NCBI GenBank assembly: GCA_025361285.1
Contig: JANYAP010000099.1
Coordinates: 1-34,495 of the forward strand
DNA length: 34,495 nucleotides
From: Bacteroidales bacterium
GTDB lineage: Bacteria > Bacteroidota > Bacteroidia > Bacteroidales > JAAUTT01
Direction of reading: 5' to 3'
Below are positions 9,676 through 19,556 of the stretch, piece by piece. The translations under genes and the position numbers were made by a program. Within the stretch, counting starts at the first letter, position 1. Each line of letters starts with the position of its first letter. Below the pieces are notes generated by a model. The model saw nothing but the letters and a program-made list of their open reading frames with translations. It ran no database searches and was not told the DNA's origin.

Positions 9676-10417
9676 TCATACTAAAAATCCCACCAGTGTT
9701 CACATCCTGACGCTTTACCAATGGCTTTCCGATGCATTTTATAACGCAGCCGGTATTAGCTTCAACGCTAATTTCATCCGAAACACTAACGTTCATAACA
9801 GCACCAGTATTGCCCGATATGCTTGCGATTTTAGATGCAAAGTTATCGGCATTAAATACACAACCTGTTGATTCTACAGCTGTTAATTGCTCGGTTTTGC
9901 CCGACATATTACCTACCGTGCCTGTATCCATTTTCAAGTTTACGAAGTTATATTCTCCCGTAATTTCAAATACCGAGCCTGAAAGCGCAACTATTTCGAA
10001 ATTAGTGCTATACATTTTATTCATTGAAACAAAATCGGCGCCATTTTCAAGACCTAAATAATCGATGCTATCATTGGTAACGTAAATTTCAACGGGGTTA
10101 GCTATTTCAACATCATCAACAAAATATAACTGAAGTTTTCCATCGGTAACTTTTGTTATAACCATTTCGATAATTGCACTATCGGCAACTACACGCACCT
10201 GGCGCATATTGCCTTGCGTGTATTTAACTTTAACATGCCCCATACCGCCAATTTTATAAAACGCTGGCACAACACGTTGTTGTTCAATTATTTTACCGCT
10301 CATTTTTGTGTTAACATTAGCAAACCGCATTTCGCTTTTTGCAAATATTAACAACGAGGTTATCGATAATAAAATAAACGCTAAAAGTCCTAATAACAGA
10401 ATATTACTTGTTTTCAT
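9671..10417 (-). CDS. GIN-domain (DUF2807-like) protein
   Basis: 248-aa ORF with N-terminal hydrophobic anchor and the 'VPAFYKIGGMGHVKVKYTQGNMRQVRVVADSAII' head GIN-like motif. Confidence 0.7.
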   Translation of the reverse strand: MKTSNILLLGLLAFILLSITSLLIFAKSEMRFANVNTKMSGKIIEQQRVVPAFYKIGGMGHVKVKYTQGNMRQVRVVADSAIIEMVITKVTDGKLQLYFVDDVEIANPVEIYVTNDSIDYLGLENGADFVSMNKMYSTNFEIVALSGSVFEITGEYNFVNLKMDTGTVGNMSGKTEQLTAVESTGCVFNADNFASKIASISGNTGAVMNVSVSDEISVEANTGCVIKCIGKPLVKRQDVNTGGIFSMN

Positions 10418-10428
10418 TGTTTTACAAT

Positions 10429-10791
10429 TTATTTGTTAATTGTTTCGTTATAAAGTTTTTCCAAATCGGCACAGGTTAAGTTCAACAGGTGCATGGTTTT
10501 AAAGAACGCTGGAACTTCTTTTCGTATGAAAGCGTTTTTGCGCAATTCCAATGCTTTGGTATACCCGTCTAAATCAACAAAGTAGCCAATACCTCGTCGG
10601 TTTTGTATAATGCCCTGATCCTGAAGAAAATTGAACGCTCGCATAGCCGTGTTAGGGTTAACTTCCACAAGTACAGCAATTTCGCGTACCGATGGTATTC
10701 GTTCGTTAGCTTTCCATTCGCGCGACAGAATATTTTGGCAGAAATAATCGGCTATCTGCATGTAAATGGGTTGATTATCGATAAAATCCAT
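10429..10791 (-). CDS. GntR family transcriptional regulator (YtrA-like, short)
   Basis: 120 aa: 'QPIYMQIADYFCQNILSREWKANERIPSVREIAVLVEVNPNTAMRAFNFLQDQGIIQNRRGIGYFV' winged-HTH signature. Confidence 0.92.
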   Translation of the reverse strand: MDFIDNQPIYMQIADYFCQNILSREWKANERIPSVREIAVLVEVNPNTAMRAFNFLQDQGIIQNRRGIGYFVDLDGYTKALELRKNAFIRKEVPAFFKTMHLLNLTCADLEKLYNETINK

Positions 10792-10792
10792 A

Positions 10793-11575
10793 TCATACCT
10801 CTCTTTCTTTTAGTCGGAAATAAGCTACGGTTAAGAAAAATGGAGCCATTGCACCCCAAAATAAAAACTCACCTATTGGCTTAAGTACGTTATCGCCAAC
10901 ATATTTATAGTGTTCAACTTTTGCTTTTGAAAAATGATCATTGAACCACATGTTGTTGAACGATACGGAATTAAAAAGCAGTTTGGCAGAAATACCAATG
11001 AATAATATAATTCCGATTATACACACAAATACTGTAAGTAAAGTTTTAAAAAAATTAGACTTTCGGAAATATATTGCTCCTAATAAGAATACGGACTGTG
11101 TAACCATATAAACGCCATACGTTTTAAGCATTTCTATAGAAAAAACATTAATAAACTCTATTGATTTCGATAAAACAAGCACAGCAAATAGCCAAAAAAG
11201 AATGTTAATCATGTAAATTACAATAATACTGTACATTACATAAATTATGGTGGTTGTGAGCCAAGCCGACATTAATTTTTCGAACGTTGAAGCTGGCAGC
11301 GTTAGATATAAATAACCCCTATGTGGCGCGTTTAACTCGGTGAAAATTATACTTGTGAAAATATATCCGCCAATTATAAAGAATCGAAAAATAGAGCCTT
11401 GTAACTCATTAATATTAAACGAATTATCGGAAAAAACCATTGAAACAATACCAGAAAATAATACAATGCCAACAACCACAGCCGTAGCAATTAGTAAATT
11501 TTTATGATTAAAAAATATTTGTCGTAAAACCAAGTGTTTCAATCGGTTAATATCAAAAAAGGAATTTGTATTCAT
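10793..11575 (-). CDS. ABC transporter permease-like membrane protein
   Basis: 260 aa with multiple hydrophobic segments, directly between the GntR and ABC ATPase genes in the same orientation. Confidence 0.75.
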   Translation of the reverse strand: MNTNSFFDINRLKHLVLRQIFFNHKNLLIATAVVVGIVLFSGIVSMVFSDNSFNINELQGSIFRFFIIGGYIFTSIIFTELNAPHRGYLYLTLPASTFEKLMSAWLTTTIIYVMYSIIVIYMINILFWLFAVLVLSKSIEFINVFSIEMLKTYGVYMVTQSVFLLGAIYFRKSNFFKTLLTVFVCIIGIILFIGISAKLLFNSVSFNNMWFNDHFSKAKVEHYKYVGDNVLKPIGEFLFWGAMAPFFLTVAYFRLKEREV

Positions 11576-11580
11576 AACTA

Positions 11581-12411
11581 TCAGTTTTTAAATTCGTTAG
11601 TAACTTTTTGTGGGTTCGAAACCACACCGTTAAAGAGAAGTTCCAAATCAATTTCGGTTTCCTCGTCGGTTTTGCGGCACATGGTGGCATAGCCTCCCAT
11701 AACTAGCTCACTATAAACAACATCCAATTTATCGGTATTTTTGGTTAGCGTAAACGACAGCTTCTTCGAAATATCCTCGGTACTTTGGTGAAACACCACT
11801 TTACCGCTTTCGAGAATTATAATATGGTCGATTAAACTGGCTAAATCCCTTACCTGATGGGTTGAGATGATGATGCTCCGTTCCTCGCCCATCGAAGCAG
11901 CAATTATTCGCCGAAACTGGCTTTTCGAAGGAATATCTAGTCCGTTGGTGGGTTCGTCGAGAATTAACAATCGGGTTCGAGTGGCAAGTCCAAAGGCTAT
12001 TAAAAACTTTTTCTTTTGTCCGTACGAAAGCGCCGAGAGCTTAGCGTTGTTATTTATCTCAAATTCAATCAAATACTTATCGAGAATTACCTTATCGAAT
12101 TTAGGATAGAACGGTGCATGCATTTTGGTAAACAAGCTCATTGAAATTGCAGGCAGCTGAAATTCCTCGGGAATAAAATATACATCGCTTAACACTTCGG
12201 GCAAACGTTCGCGCGCTGGTTTATCGAATACCAAACACTCACCTTTTACAGGAAACAAAAGACCTAAAATCTGCTTTAGAAGCGTTGTTTTACCAGCTCC
12301 ATTGCGCCCCAGTAATCCATAAATATTTCCAGCGGGTATATTAAGATTCAGATCATCAAATAGATACCTTTTTTTAGTGTATCCGAACGTCAAGTTTTTA
12401 ATTTCTATCAT
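11581..12411 (-). CDS. ABC transporter ATP-binding protein
   Basis: Walker A GLLGRNGAGKTTLL, signature LSYGQKKK, Walker B RLLILDEPTNGLD, H-loop STHQ. Confidence 0.96.
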   Translation of the reverse strand: MIEIKNLTFGYTKKRYLFDDLNLNIPAGNIYGLLGRNGAGKTTLLKQILGLLFPVKGECLVFDKPARERLPEVLSDVYFIPEEFQLPAISMSLFTKMHAPFYPKFDKVILDKYLIEFEINNNAKLSALSYGQKKKFLIAFGLATRTRLLILDEPTNGLDIPSKSQFRRIIAASMGEERSIIISTHQVRDLASLIDHIIILESGKVVFHQSTEDISKKLSFTLTKNTDKLDVVYSELVMGGYATMCRKTDEETEIDLELLFNGVVSNPQKVTNEFKN

Positions 12412-12574
12412 AGTATGTTATTTAATTAGTGTACTACTTAACTAATACAGTGCAAATATATGAAGGTTTTTTATTATTGCAATTATTTCGTCATTTTTTT
12501 TTAACTTATTTTGTGATTTTTTTTACGAACATTAACTAAGCTGCATTTGTTGGGCTATAACAATAATCTGAATT

Positions 12575-14890
12575 ATGAAAATTTGCCAATTGCTGTGTAT
12601 CATTCTTCTAACAAATACCTTGAGTAGTAATATTTTATCGAGCGAACTTCCTCACAAAACCTTAACAGGTAAAGTGACCGACAAGTTAACTCAAACCAGT
12701 TTGCCAGGAGCAACCGTGTATATAACCGATTTAAAAATAGGTGTAATTACCAATGGCGAAGGTACTTATCATTTCAATAATCTTCCGGCGGCACGTATGC
12801 TGGTGCAAGTAAGTTTTATAGGCTATAAAACTATTGCATTGCTGGTCGATTTCGAAAAAACTGCCAATCTCAATTTCGAATTAGAGCAATCATCTATCGA
12901 GGTTTCCGAAGTAGTTATTACCGGAAGCGGTGTATCGAGCGACATACGACATACCAGCGTATCGGTGTCGACCATAAAAGGTAAAGAATTGTTAGCTATT
13001 CCTTCAACCAATCTTGTAAATGCATTAACTTCAATACCAGGTATTTCGGCAATAACAACTGGTGGTGCGGTTTCCAAACCCGTTATTCGAGGTTTGAGCT
13101 ATAACCATGTAATAACGCTCAACGATGGTATGCGCCAAGAAGGCAATCAATGGGGAGATGAGCATGGTATTGAAATTGACCAGTTTGCAGTCGATCGCAT
13201 TGAAATTCTGAAAGGTCCGGCTAGTCTTTTGTACGGTTCCGATGCTCTTGGCGGAGTAATTAACATAATGGAGCCTACACCAACCCATGTTGGGCATATT
13301 GATAATGAGGCTGCTTCGCGGTTTTCAACAAATAACAATTTAATTTCCACATCGTTAATGAACCAAGGAAACCTAAACGGATTTATTTGGAAAGTTCGGG
13401 GAACGTATAAAAATGCAGCCTCCTATAAAACGCCAACCGAATACGTTTATAATTCGGGCTTTAACGAGAAAGATATCAGCGGAACATTTGGTATTAACCG
13501 TTCGTGGGGATATTCTCATCTACATGTAAGTTCCTATCAATCAAATATTGGCAGCGTAGAGGCTGAACGCGATTCAATTACCGAAAAATTTGTAAACCAG
13601 CAAGGTCAAATTGTACCGACCAATAAATTAAAAGGACGATTGCTCGATACTCCATTTCAATCGGTTACACACCAAAAAATTGGGTTAGTAAATAACTTTT
13701 ATTTAGGGAACAATAATCAATTAAAACTAAATATTGGTTACCAAACCAACAATCGTAAGGAGTTTGTCGATTCGAAGTTTGTTCCAGGGTTGTATTTTCA
13801 CCTTAACACATTTACATACGACGCTAAATTTATCGTCGGCGAACACCGTGGATGGGAACCAGTTGTAGGCTTTTCGGGCATGTCTCAAAATAACTATAAT
13901 CTTGGTAATGAATATCTTATACCAAACTATCAATTACTCGACGGAGGAGCATTTTTCTATTTGAAGAAGACTTTGCCGAAATTTACCTTCAACGGAGGTG
14001 TACGTTACGACTTTCGTGATATTCAGGCACATGAACTTATATTACCAAATATGGAAGTTCGTTTCTCGGATTTCGACACCAAGTTAACGGCGTTTTCGGG
14101 AGCGTTGGGAATGACGTGGGAATTAAGCCACACGTGCGACTTTAAACTTAATTTGGGGCGTGGTTTTCGGTCGCCAAACATAGCCGAACTTGCCTCGAAT
14201 GGTGTGCACGAAGGTACTTTTCGTTACGAATTGGGAAACAGCACGTTAAAGCCAGAGACAAGTATGCAGCTCGATGGAGAATTTGCTTTTCACAACACAA
14301 GGTCATCTATCACTATTAGTGGCTTTTACAATCATATCAAAAACTACATTTACGAACGAAACGTGAACGGAGAAATTAAAACCATCTACGGAAATAATTA
14401 TCCAGTTTATCGTTTCGATCAAGGTAATTCGTTACTAGTAGGTTTTGAGGTATTTGCCGATATTCACCCACTAGAAATTATCCATTTCGAAAATAGCGTT
14501 TCGTATGTACATGCTCAAAACCAACTTACAAACAATCCGTTACCACTAATTCCTCCACTGCATTCGAAACATAAGGTTAAATGGGTTGTAACAAAAACGA
14601 AAGGCATTTTTATAGAACCATACCTAAGCCTAGGTATCGACCTGATATCCAAACAGAATCGTTACGATGCATTCGAAACCGTTACCGATGGTTATGCACT
14701 TATTAATGCTTCGATTGGAACCGATTTGATGCTTGGAAAAACCAAAACAACTTGGTTTATAAGTGGCTCAAATTTAACTAATAAGAGTTATTTCGATCAC
14801 CTAAATAGATTAAAATATGTAGGTGTTTACAATCCGGGGAGAGACATTACGTTTGGTATAGTTATCCCGTTCGAAAAAGAATTAAAATAA
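12575..14890 (+). CDS. TonB-dependent receptor, ZnuD/heme/siderophore-like
   Basis: 771 aa. CarboxypepD_reg-like N-terminus (TGKVTDKLTQTSLPGATVYITD); plug (VNALTSIPGISAITTGGAVSKPVIRGLSYNHVITLNDGMRQEGNQWGDEHG...VDRIEILKGPASLLYGSDALGGVINI); barrel end (FRSPNIAELASNG...ELGNSTLKPETS). Confidence 0.93.
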   Translation: MKICQLLCIILLTNTLSSNILSSELPHKTLTGKVTDKLTQTSLPGATVYITDLKIGVITNGEGTYHFNNLPAARMLVQVSFIGYKTIALLVDFEKTANLNFELEQSSIEVSEVVITGSGVSSDIRHTSVSVSTIKGKELLAIPSTNLVNALTSIPGISAITTGGAVSKPVIRGLSYNHVITLNDGMRQEGNQWGDEHGIEIDQFAVDRIEILKGPASLLYGSDALGGVINIMEPTPTHVGHIDNEAASRFSTNNNLISTSLMNQGNLNGFIWKVRGTYKNAASYKTPTEYVYNSGFNEKDISGTFGINRSWGYSHLHVSSYQSNIGSVEAERDSITEKFVNQQGQIVPTNKLKGRLLDTPFQSVTHQKIGLVNNFYLGNNNQLKLNIGYQTNNRKEFVDSKFVPGLYFHLNTFTYDAKFIVGEHRGWEPVVGFSGMSQNNYNLGNEYLIPNYQLLDGGAFFYLKKTLPKFTFNGGVRYDFRDIQAHELILPNMEVRFSDFDTKLTAFSGALGMTWELSHTCDFKLNLGRGFRSPNIAELASNGVHEGTFRYELGNSTLKPETSMQLDGEFAFHNTRSSITISGFYNHIKNYIYERNVNGEIKTIYGNNYPVYRFDQGNSLLVGFEVFADIHPLEIIHFENSVSYVHAQNQLTNNPLPLIPPLHSKHKVKWVVTKTKGIFIEPYLSLGIDLISKQNRYDAFETVTDGYALINASIGTDLMLGKTKTTWFISGSNLTNKSYFDHLNRLKYVGVYNPGRDITFGIVIPFEKELK

Positions 14891-14912
14891 TATGATTAAT
14901 GGCAACACCTAC

Positions 14913-15590
14913 TTAGAATACTGTACTTTCGTGAAATTTTTTTATCAACAACTCCGATTTTTTTACCGATAGTTTTAGCCATTCGAGCATTAGCTCGGTT
15001 TTTTCGGTAGGCGATAGCCGCCAATCCACTTCCGACAATCGTATTTTTTCGATTAGCCTATTTAATATCATGGCATTAGAAACCGACAAGTTATAACTTT
15101 CGGTAAAACCGTACATTGGAATAGTAATTAATTCGTCGGCATTTTGCTTTACAGTTTCGCTAATACCCAGATGCTCAGTACCTAATACTATTGCAAATTT
15201 TCCTTTGCATACGTCAAAATCTTGCAGTTGAGTACAATTCTTACCTGGCAACGTTGCCACAATTCTATAACCATCGGCCTTTAATGCGTTAATAGCTTCT
15301 AATGAATTGTTTTCGAAAGTGTTGTATTTGTGCTGATTAACCCATTTTCCAGCACCTCTTGCAACTCGTTTACTATAATAGTATTGATTTAAATTTTCGA
15401 CGATATGCAAATTCTGAACTCCCAAGCACTCGCAAGTACGAAGAACGGCATTTGCATTTTGTGCATCGCTAATATCTTCGAGCAACACGGTAACGTATTT
15501 TGTACGGTTTTCAATTACCTTTTCAATTACTGCTAACCGTCGTTCCGATACAAAGCTCGAAAGGAAATCGATGAGTTTATTAGTTATCAT
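14913..15590 (-). CDS. TrmH/SpoU family RNA 2'-O-methyltransferase
   Basis: Start trimmed from the provided ORF to MITNKLIDFLSSF (15590). Motifs NRTKYVTVLLEDISDAQNANAVLRTCECLG, IVLGTEHLGIS, IPMYGFTESYNLSVSNAMIL are SPOUT/TrmH. The extra N-terminus in the ORF track overlaps HU and is spurious. Confidence 0.9.
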   Translation of the reverse strand: MITNKLIDFLSSFVSERRLAVIEKVIENRTKYVTVLLEDISDAQNANAVLRTCECLGVQNLHIVENLNQYYYSKRVARGAGKWVNQHKYNTFENNSLEAINALKADGYRIVATLPGKNCTQLQDFDVCKGKFAIVLGTEHLGISETVKQNADELITIPMYGFTESYNLSVSNAMILNRLIEKIRLSEVDWRLSPTEKTELMLEWLKLSVKKSELLIKKFHESTVF

Positions 15591-15603
15591 AACCTTATAT
15601 AAA

Positions 15604-15635
15604 CAAAAAAGGGAGCATAAAGCTCCCCAAAATAT
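15604..15635 (-). terminator. Rho-independent terminator of HU gene
   Basis: Minus strand GGGGAGCTTTATGCTCCCTTTTTTG: GC-rich hairpin followed by a T tract, immediately 3' of the HU stop. Confidence 0.8.
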
Positions 15636-15648
15636 TTTTAGTAATAGA

Positions 15649-15921
15649 TTATTGAACTCCTCCAACGAGATCAGAGCCAGCTTTAAACTTAACCACTTTC
15701 TTAGCCTTAATGCTAATAGGCTTGCCTGTTTGAGGATTACGACCATTACGCGCGCTGCGTTTTGCAACCGAAAACGAACCAAAACCAACTAATGCCACAC
15801 GTTCACCAGTCTTTAATGCATCGCTAGTAGCTTTAATGTAAGCATCGAGGGCTTTTTTCGAATCTACTTTAGTCAACTTTGTTTCAGCAGCAATTGCATC
15901 GATTAATTCACCTTTGTTCAT
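15649..15921 (-). CDS. HU family DNA-binding protein
   Basis: 90 aa: MNKGELIDAIAAETKLTKVDSKKALDAYIKATSDALKTGERVALVGFGSFSVAKRSARNGRNPQTGKPI, canonical HU. Confidence 0.97.
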   Translation of the reverse strand: MNKGELIDAIAAETKLTKVDSKKALDAYIKATSDALKTGERVALVGFGSFSVAKRSARNGRNPQTGKPISIKAKKVVKFKAGSDLVGGVQ

Positions 15922-15968
15922 AATAAATTTTTTAGGGTTAGTAAATAATAAATTTGTATTTCTTATCG

Positions 15969-15976
15969 CAAATATA
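15969..15976 (-). promoter_or_regulatory. Bacteroidota-type -7 box (TATATTTG) upstream of HU
   Basis: Reverse complement of caaatata matches the TAnnTTTG consensus. Confidence 0.45.
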
Positions 15977-16132
15977 GAGATTTTCTGATGTTTAGCAAAT
16001 GTTAGTGAAATAAAATGCTAAAAAACATAAAAATATCGTTTTTTTTTGCTAAGGATAAAACTAAACAGATCCAACGTTAACATAATTTTACATTTTTTAT
16101 AAAAGACGTGTTTAAAATACAAAATATAATTA

Positions 16133-16140
16133 TACTTTTG
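16133..16140 (+). promoter_or_regulatory. Bacteroidota-type -7 box (TACTTTTG) for tRNA-Ser
   Basis: Exact TAnnTTTG match 5 nt before the mature tRNA 5' end. Confidence 0.6.
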
Positions 16141-16145
16141 TCGCC

Positions 16146-16235
16146 GGAGAAATGGCAGAGTGGTCGATTGCGGCAGTCTTGAAAACTGTTGAACCTTTGC
16201 GGGTTCCAGGGGTTCGAATCCCTTTTTCTCCGCCA
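16146..16235 (+). tRNA. tRNA-Ser (anticodon TGA)
   Basis: GGAGAAATGGCAGAGTGGTCGATTGCGGCAGTCTTGAAAACTGTTGAACC...GGGTTCCAGGGGTTCGAATCCCTTTTTCTCCGCCA: paired acceptor stem, long variable arm, T-loop GGTTCGAATCC, encoded CCA. Confidence 0.97.
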
Positions 16236-16259
16236 AGCCGAGTGCATTGCTAAGGCGAA

Positions 16260-16297
16260 AATCCTGTAATTAACATCAATTACAGGATTTTTTTTTC
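16260..16297 (+). terminator. Terminator after tRNA-Ser
   Basis: AATCCTGTAATT-aacatc-AATTACAGGATT followed by a run of T. Confidence 0.85.
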
Positions 16298-16350
16298 TCG
16301 TATTGTGTAGCTAAACACTTTCAGTCTAAACACTTATAAAAATTATTAAC

Positions 16351-16809
16351 ATGAAAACATTCAGAAATACTTCGTTCTTTGTTATCATTCTCATTGTTAT
16401 AAGCTTAACTAGTTGTGGCAAAATGGAAGAGTTGCAAATAGGCGATATTACTAACATTCAACTTAAAGGTTTTAGTAATAACCTTGTTACTTTGCAAGTT
16501 ACTGTACCAGTAAAAAACCCAAACCCCTATCGGCTTACTATTAAAGGTGGCGACATAAATGTTTCTGCTTTTAACACGGAGCTCGGCAAAGTTAAGCAGA
16601 TGGACAATCTTACATTGGCTGCAAAATCGGCAAAAGATTACACAATAAATATAGTGGTGGAAATTACCAATATGGCAGGCGGACTTTCTTCGGCATATAA
16701 GCTGGCACAGGGCGATAATGCCAATATTCGATTATCGGGGAAAATTAAGGTGCAATATTTTCTGTATAGCAAAACAATTGAAATTGAAGACTATAAAATA
16801 TCCCGCTAA
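16351..16809 (+). CDS. LEA14-like (LEA type 2) lipoprotein
   Basis: 152 aa. Lipobox SLTSC; 'LVTLQVTVPVKNPNPYRLTIKGGDINVSAFNTELGKVK' matches the LEA_2/WHy pattern. Confidence 0.75.
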   Translation: MKTFRNTSFFVIILIVISLTSCGKMEELQIGDITNIQLKGFSNNLVTLQVTVPVKNPNPYRLTIKGGDINVSAFNTELGKVKQMDNLTLAAKSAKDYTINIVVEITNMAGGLSSAYKLAQGDNANIRLSGKIKVQYFLYSKTIEIEDYKISR

Positions 16810-16886
16810 GGGAATGTTCGAGAATACCCAAATCGTTTAATATTTTAATTAATTTTGTACCCGAATAACGAAGATATTCTTGATAA

Positions 16887-17348
16887 ATGAAATCGCCAAT
16901 AATTTTCTGTATATTACTGATATTTACAACTATACAGCTTTTTTCGCAAAACACGCCATCGACTAGTAATGTACTCATTATTAAGTCGTTGCAACAGTAC
17001 GAGAGTGGAAAAGGGCAAATTCAGATAATTCAGAATAAAAAAATCGACAACATTATCGCCCAATATATCAACAATAACCCTCACCAACGAACCATTCCAG
17101 GATACCGAATTCGTATTTTTTCCGATAGCAACCAAGGCAATAACAAAAAGGCGCTAGAAGTAAAAGCTAAGTTCATGAACAACTTTTCTGATATTGAGCC
17201 ATATATGGAATATATCTCCCCTTGGCGATATATTTATGTGGGCAATTTTCGCACCCTTGGCGACGCATTTAGGGCGAAAAACCAAATAGAAATATATTTC
17301 CCCAATGCCTTTATCGTTGAAAAGGAAATTGATTATACAAAACTTTAA
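16887..17348 (+). CDS. SPOR-domain-like secreted protein
   Basis: 153 aa with signal peptide; 'GYRIRIFSDSNQGNNKKALEVKAKFMNNF...YIYVGNFRTLGDAFRAKNQIEIYFPNAFIV' is SPOR-like. Confidence 0.75.
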   Translation: MKSPIIFCILLIFTTIQLFSQNTPSTSNVLIIKSLQQYESGKGQIQIIQNKKIDNIIAQYINNNPHQRTIPGYRIRIFSDSNQGNNKKALEVKAKFMNNFSDIEPYMEYISPWRYIYVGNFRTLGDAFRAKNQIEIYFPNAFIVEKEIDYTKL

Positions 17349-17364
17349 ATAAGAAGGATTTAAC

Positions 17365-19266
17365 ATGAGCGATGCATTGCAGCATGATTGTGGTATTGCT
17401 ATGGTTAGGCTACTTAAGCCTCTGGAATATTATCAGTTAAAGTACGGAACATGGATGTATGGCTTGCAAAAGCTGTATCTGCTAATGGAAAAACAACGTA
17501 ACCGCGGACAGGACGGGGCTGGCGTGGCATGCCTAAAGTTCGATTCGGAACCTGGCAGAGAATTCATTCACCGCCATCGGTCTATTGAAGACAATTCTAT
17601 CGACCACGTTTTTCGAAAAATAAATAAAGATTTTGAAGATATAGGAAAGGATCATAATGGAATTATCGAAGATCCATACTCCGCCAAGCAATACCTGCCT
17701 TTTGCTGGCGAAATTTATCTCGGTCATTTGCGTTACGGAACCTTTGGCAACAACACAATAAACAACGTGCATCCTGTATTGCGGGTTAACAACTGGAAAA
17801 CTCGTAACCTTGTAATGGCTGGCAATTTCAACCTTACCAATGTCGACGAGCTTTTTCAAGTACTCATTAACCTGGGGCAGCATCCAAAGGACTTTTCCGA
17901 CACGGTTACAATACTCGAAAACGTTGGGCATTTTCTCGATCGCGAAGTACAAAAACTGTTTAACAAGTTCAAAACTCAAAACAAGGACAACATTGAGATT
18001 ACCAAGCTTATAGCCGAACATATGGACGTGAAATCGATACTAAAAGAATCGAGCAAACGTTGGGATGGTGGCTATGCAATTGCCGGCGTAATGGGCCATG
18101 GCGATTCGTTTGTATGCCGCGATCCGTGGGGTATTCGCCCTGCATTTTATTATTGCGACGACGAAGTGGCGGTAGTAGCTTCAGAACGACCAGTAATTCA
18201 AACCGCTTTTAACCTTAAATCGACCGATATTAAGGAGTTAAAGCCAGGACATGCTTTAATAATTAAAAAAAACGGAACAATTTCCGAAGAACAAGTTCGC
18301 GATTCGCAACAGCGTAAGTCGTGTTCGTTCGAACGAATATATTTTTCGCGTGGCAGCGATTGCGATATTTACCGCGAGCGAAAAAAACTTGGAGAGCTTC
18401 TTATTCCCGACATCTTAAAAGCCGTTAATTTCGATTTGGAAAATACCGTTTTCTCGTTCATTCCAAACACTGCCGAATCGGCCTTTTATGGCATGATTAA
18501 AGGCATGGAAGACTATATGAACGAACGAAAGAAGAAACGAATTCTCGAAGCTGGCTCAACCCTTACCCCCCAATTGCTCGATACAATAATGAACGACAAT
18601 TTTAGGGTCGAAAAAGTAGCAATTAAAGATGCAAAGCTACGTACTTTTATTTCGCAAGATAAGGGACGCAAAAACATGGTGGGGCATGTGTACGACATTA
18701 CATACGACACAGTAAAAAAAGGTACTGATAATCTGGTTGTTATCGACGATTCTATTGTTAGAGGTACAACATTGAAACACAGCATAATAAAAATACTCGA
18801 TAGGTTAGATCCTAAAAAAATTATTATAGTATCGTCATCACCACAAATTCGTTACCCCGATTGCTACGGTATCGATATGGCTAAACTAGGCGATTTTATT
18901 GCGTTTCAGGCAGCAATTACACTTTTAAAAGAAACGGGCAAGTCGCACATTATTAACGAAGTGTACAAAATATGCAAGGAGAATATGGTAGAACATAAAA
19001 ACCATATCGCCAATCAAGTAAAAGCAATATACGCTCCGTTCACACCCGAACAAATTTCAACAAAAATTGCTTCGATGTTGCGCACACCCGAAACAAAAGC
19101 GGAAGTAGTGGTAATTTATCAAACTGTTGAAAATTTGCACCAAGCAATACCTAACGATTTGGGCGATTGGTACTTCACCGGCGATTATCCAACACCAGGA
19201 GGAAACAAAGTGGCCAACAACTCATTTATAAATTACGTTGAAGGCAAGGACAGACGGGCATATTGA
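17365..19266 (+). CDS. Amidophosphoribosyltransferase-like protein (class II glutamine amidotransferase + PRTase; PurF family)
   Basis: 633 aa. HDCGIA near the N-terminus; RNRGQDGAGVA; YLGHLRYGTFG; RDPWGIRPAFYY; PRPP-loop-like NLVVIDDSIVRGTTLKHSI. Confidence 0.88.
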   Translation: MSDALQHDCGIAMVRLLKPLEYYQLKYGTWMYGLQKLYLLMEKQRNRGQDGAGVACLKFDSEPGREFIHRHRSIEDNSIDHVFRKINKDFEDIGKDHNGIIEDPYSAKQYLPFAGEIYLGHLRYGTFGNNTINNVHPVLRVNNWKTRNLVMAGNFNLTNVDELFQVLINLGQHPKDFSDTVTILENVGHFLDREVQKLFNKFKTQNKDNIEITKLIAEHMDVKSILKESSKRWDGGYAIAGVMGHGDSFVCRDPWGIRPAFYYCDDEVAVVASERPVIQTAFNLKSTDIKELKPGHALIIKKNGTISEEQVRDSQQRKSCSFERIYFSRGSDCDIYRERKKLGELLIPDILKAVNFDLENTVFSFIPNTAESAFYGMIKGMEDYMNERKKKRILEAGSTLTPQLLDTIMNDNFRVEKVAIKDAKLRTFISQDKGRKNMVGHVYDITYDTVKKGTDNLVVIDDSIVRGTTLKHSIIKILDRLDPKKIIIVSSSPQIRYPDCYGIDMAKLGDFIAFQAAITLLKETGKSHIINEVYKICKENMVEHKNHIANQVKAIYAPFTPEQISTKIASMLRTPETKAEVVVIYQTVENLHQAIPNDLGDWYFTGDYPTPGGNKVANNSFINYVEGKDRRAY

Positions 19267-19374
19267 ACGTAAACCTTTTAAAAGCAACTTGTTACAAAAC
19301 AGTTTTTATAATATTGGCACTATTATTATTCGTAACGTATTGAAATACATAGAAATATTTTTTTATCGTTTAGT

Positions 19375-19422
19375 TAAGCCTGAAGGGCTTTAATATGAAT
19401 AACCACGGGTGTAAACACGTGG
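19375..19422. repeat. Palindromic intergenic repeat (REP-like)
   Basis: agcctgaagggctttaatatgaataaCCACGggtgtaaacaCGTGG: two adjacent short hairpins downstream of purF-like gene. Confidence 0.5.
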
Positions 19423-19488
19423 TAAAAATAACAAAGTCAAAAACATGGTTGTATGTCAATATTTATAATAAGTTTTCAAGTTTTTTTC

Positions 19489-19556
19489 TTGTTACTTTTT
19501 TATTCGCTTTCGCTCATGAGAGCGCCTTCGGCTAAGTTATCGAAAAAAGTAACAAC
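19489..19556. repeat. Inverted repeat, 13-bp arms
   Basis: TTGTTACTTTTTT ... AAAAAAGTAACAA around a GC-richer loop. Confidence 0.55.

Noticed and set aside
15590-15788. N-terminal extension of the 14913..15788 ORF
   Set aside because: It overlaps the HU gene in another frame and lacks family similarity; the methyltransferase starts at 15590.
16018-16236. ORF 16018..16236 minus (MAEKKGFEPLEP...)
   Set aside because: It reads through the reverse strand of tRNA-Ser; 'KKGFEPLEP' is a familiar antisense-tRNA artefact.
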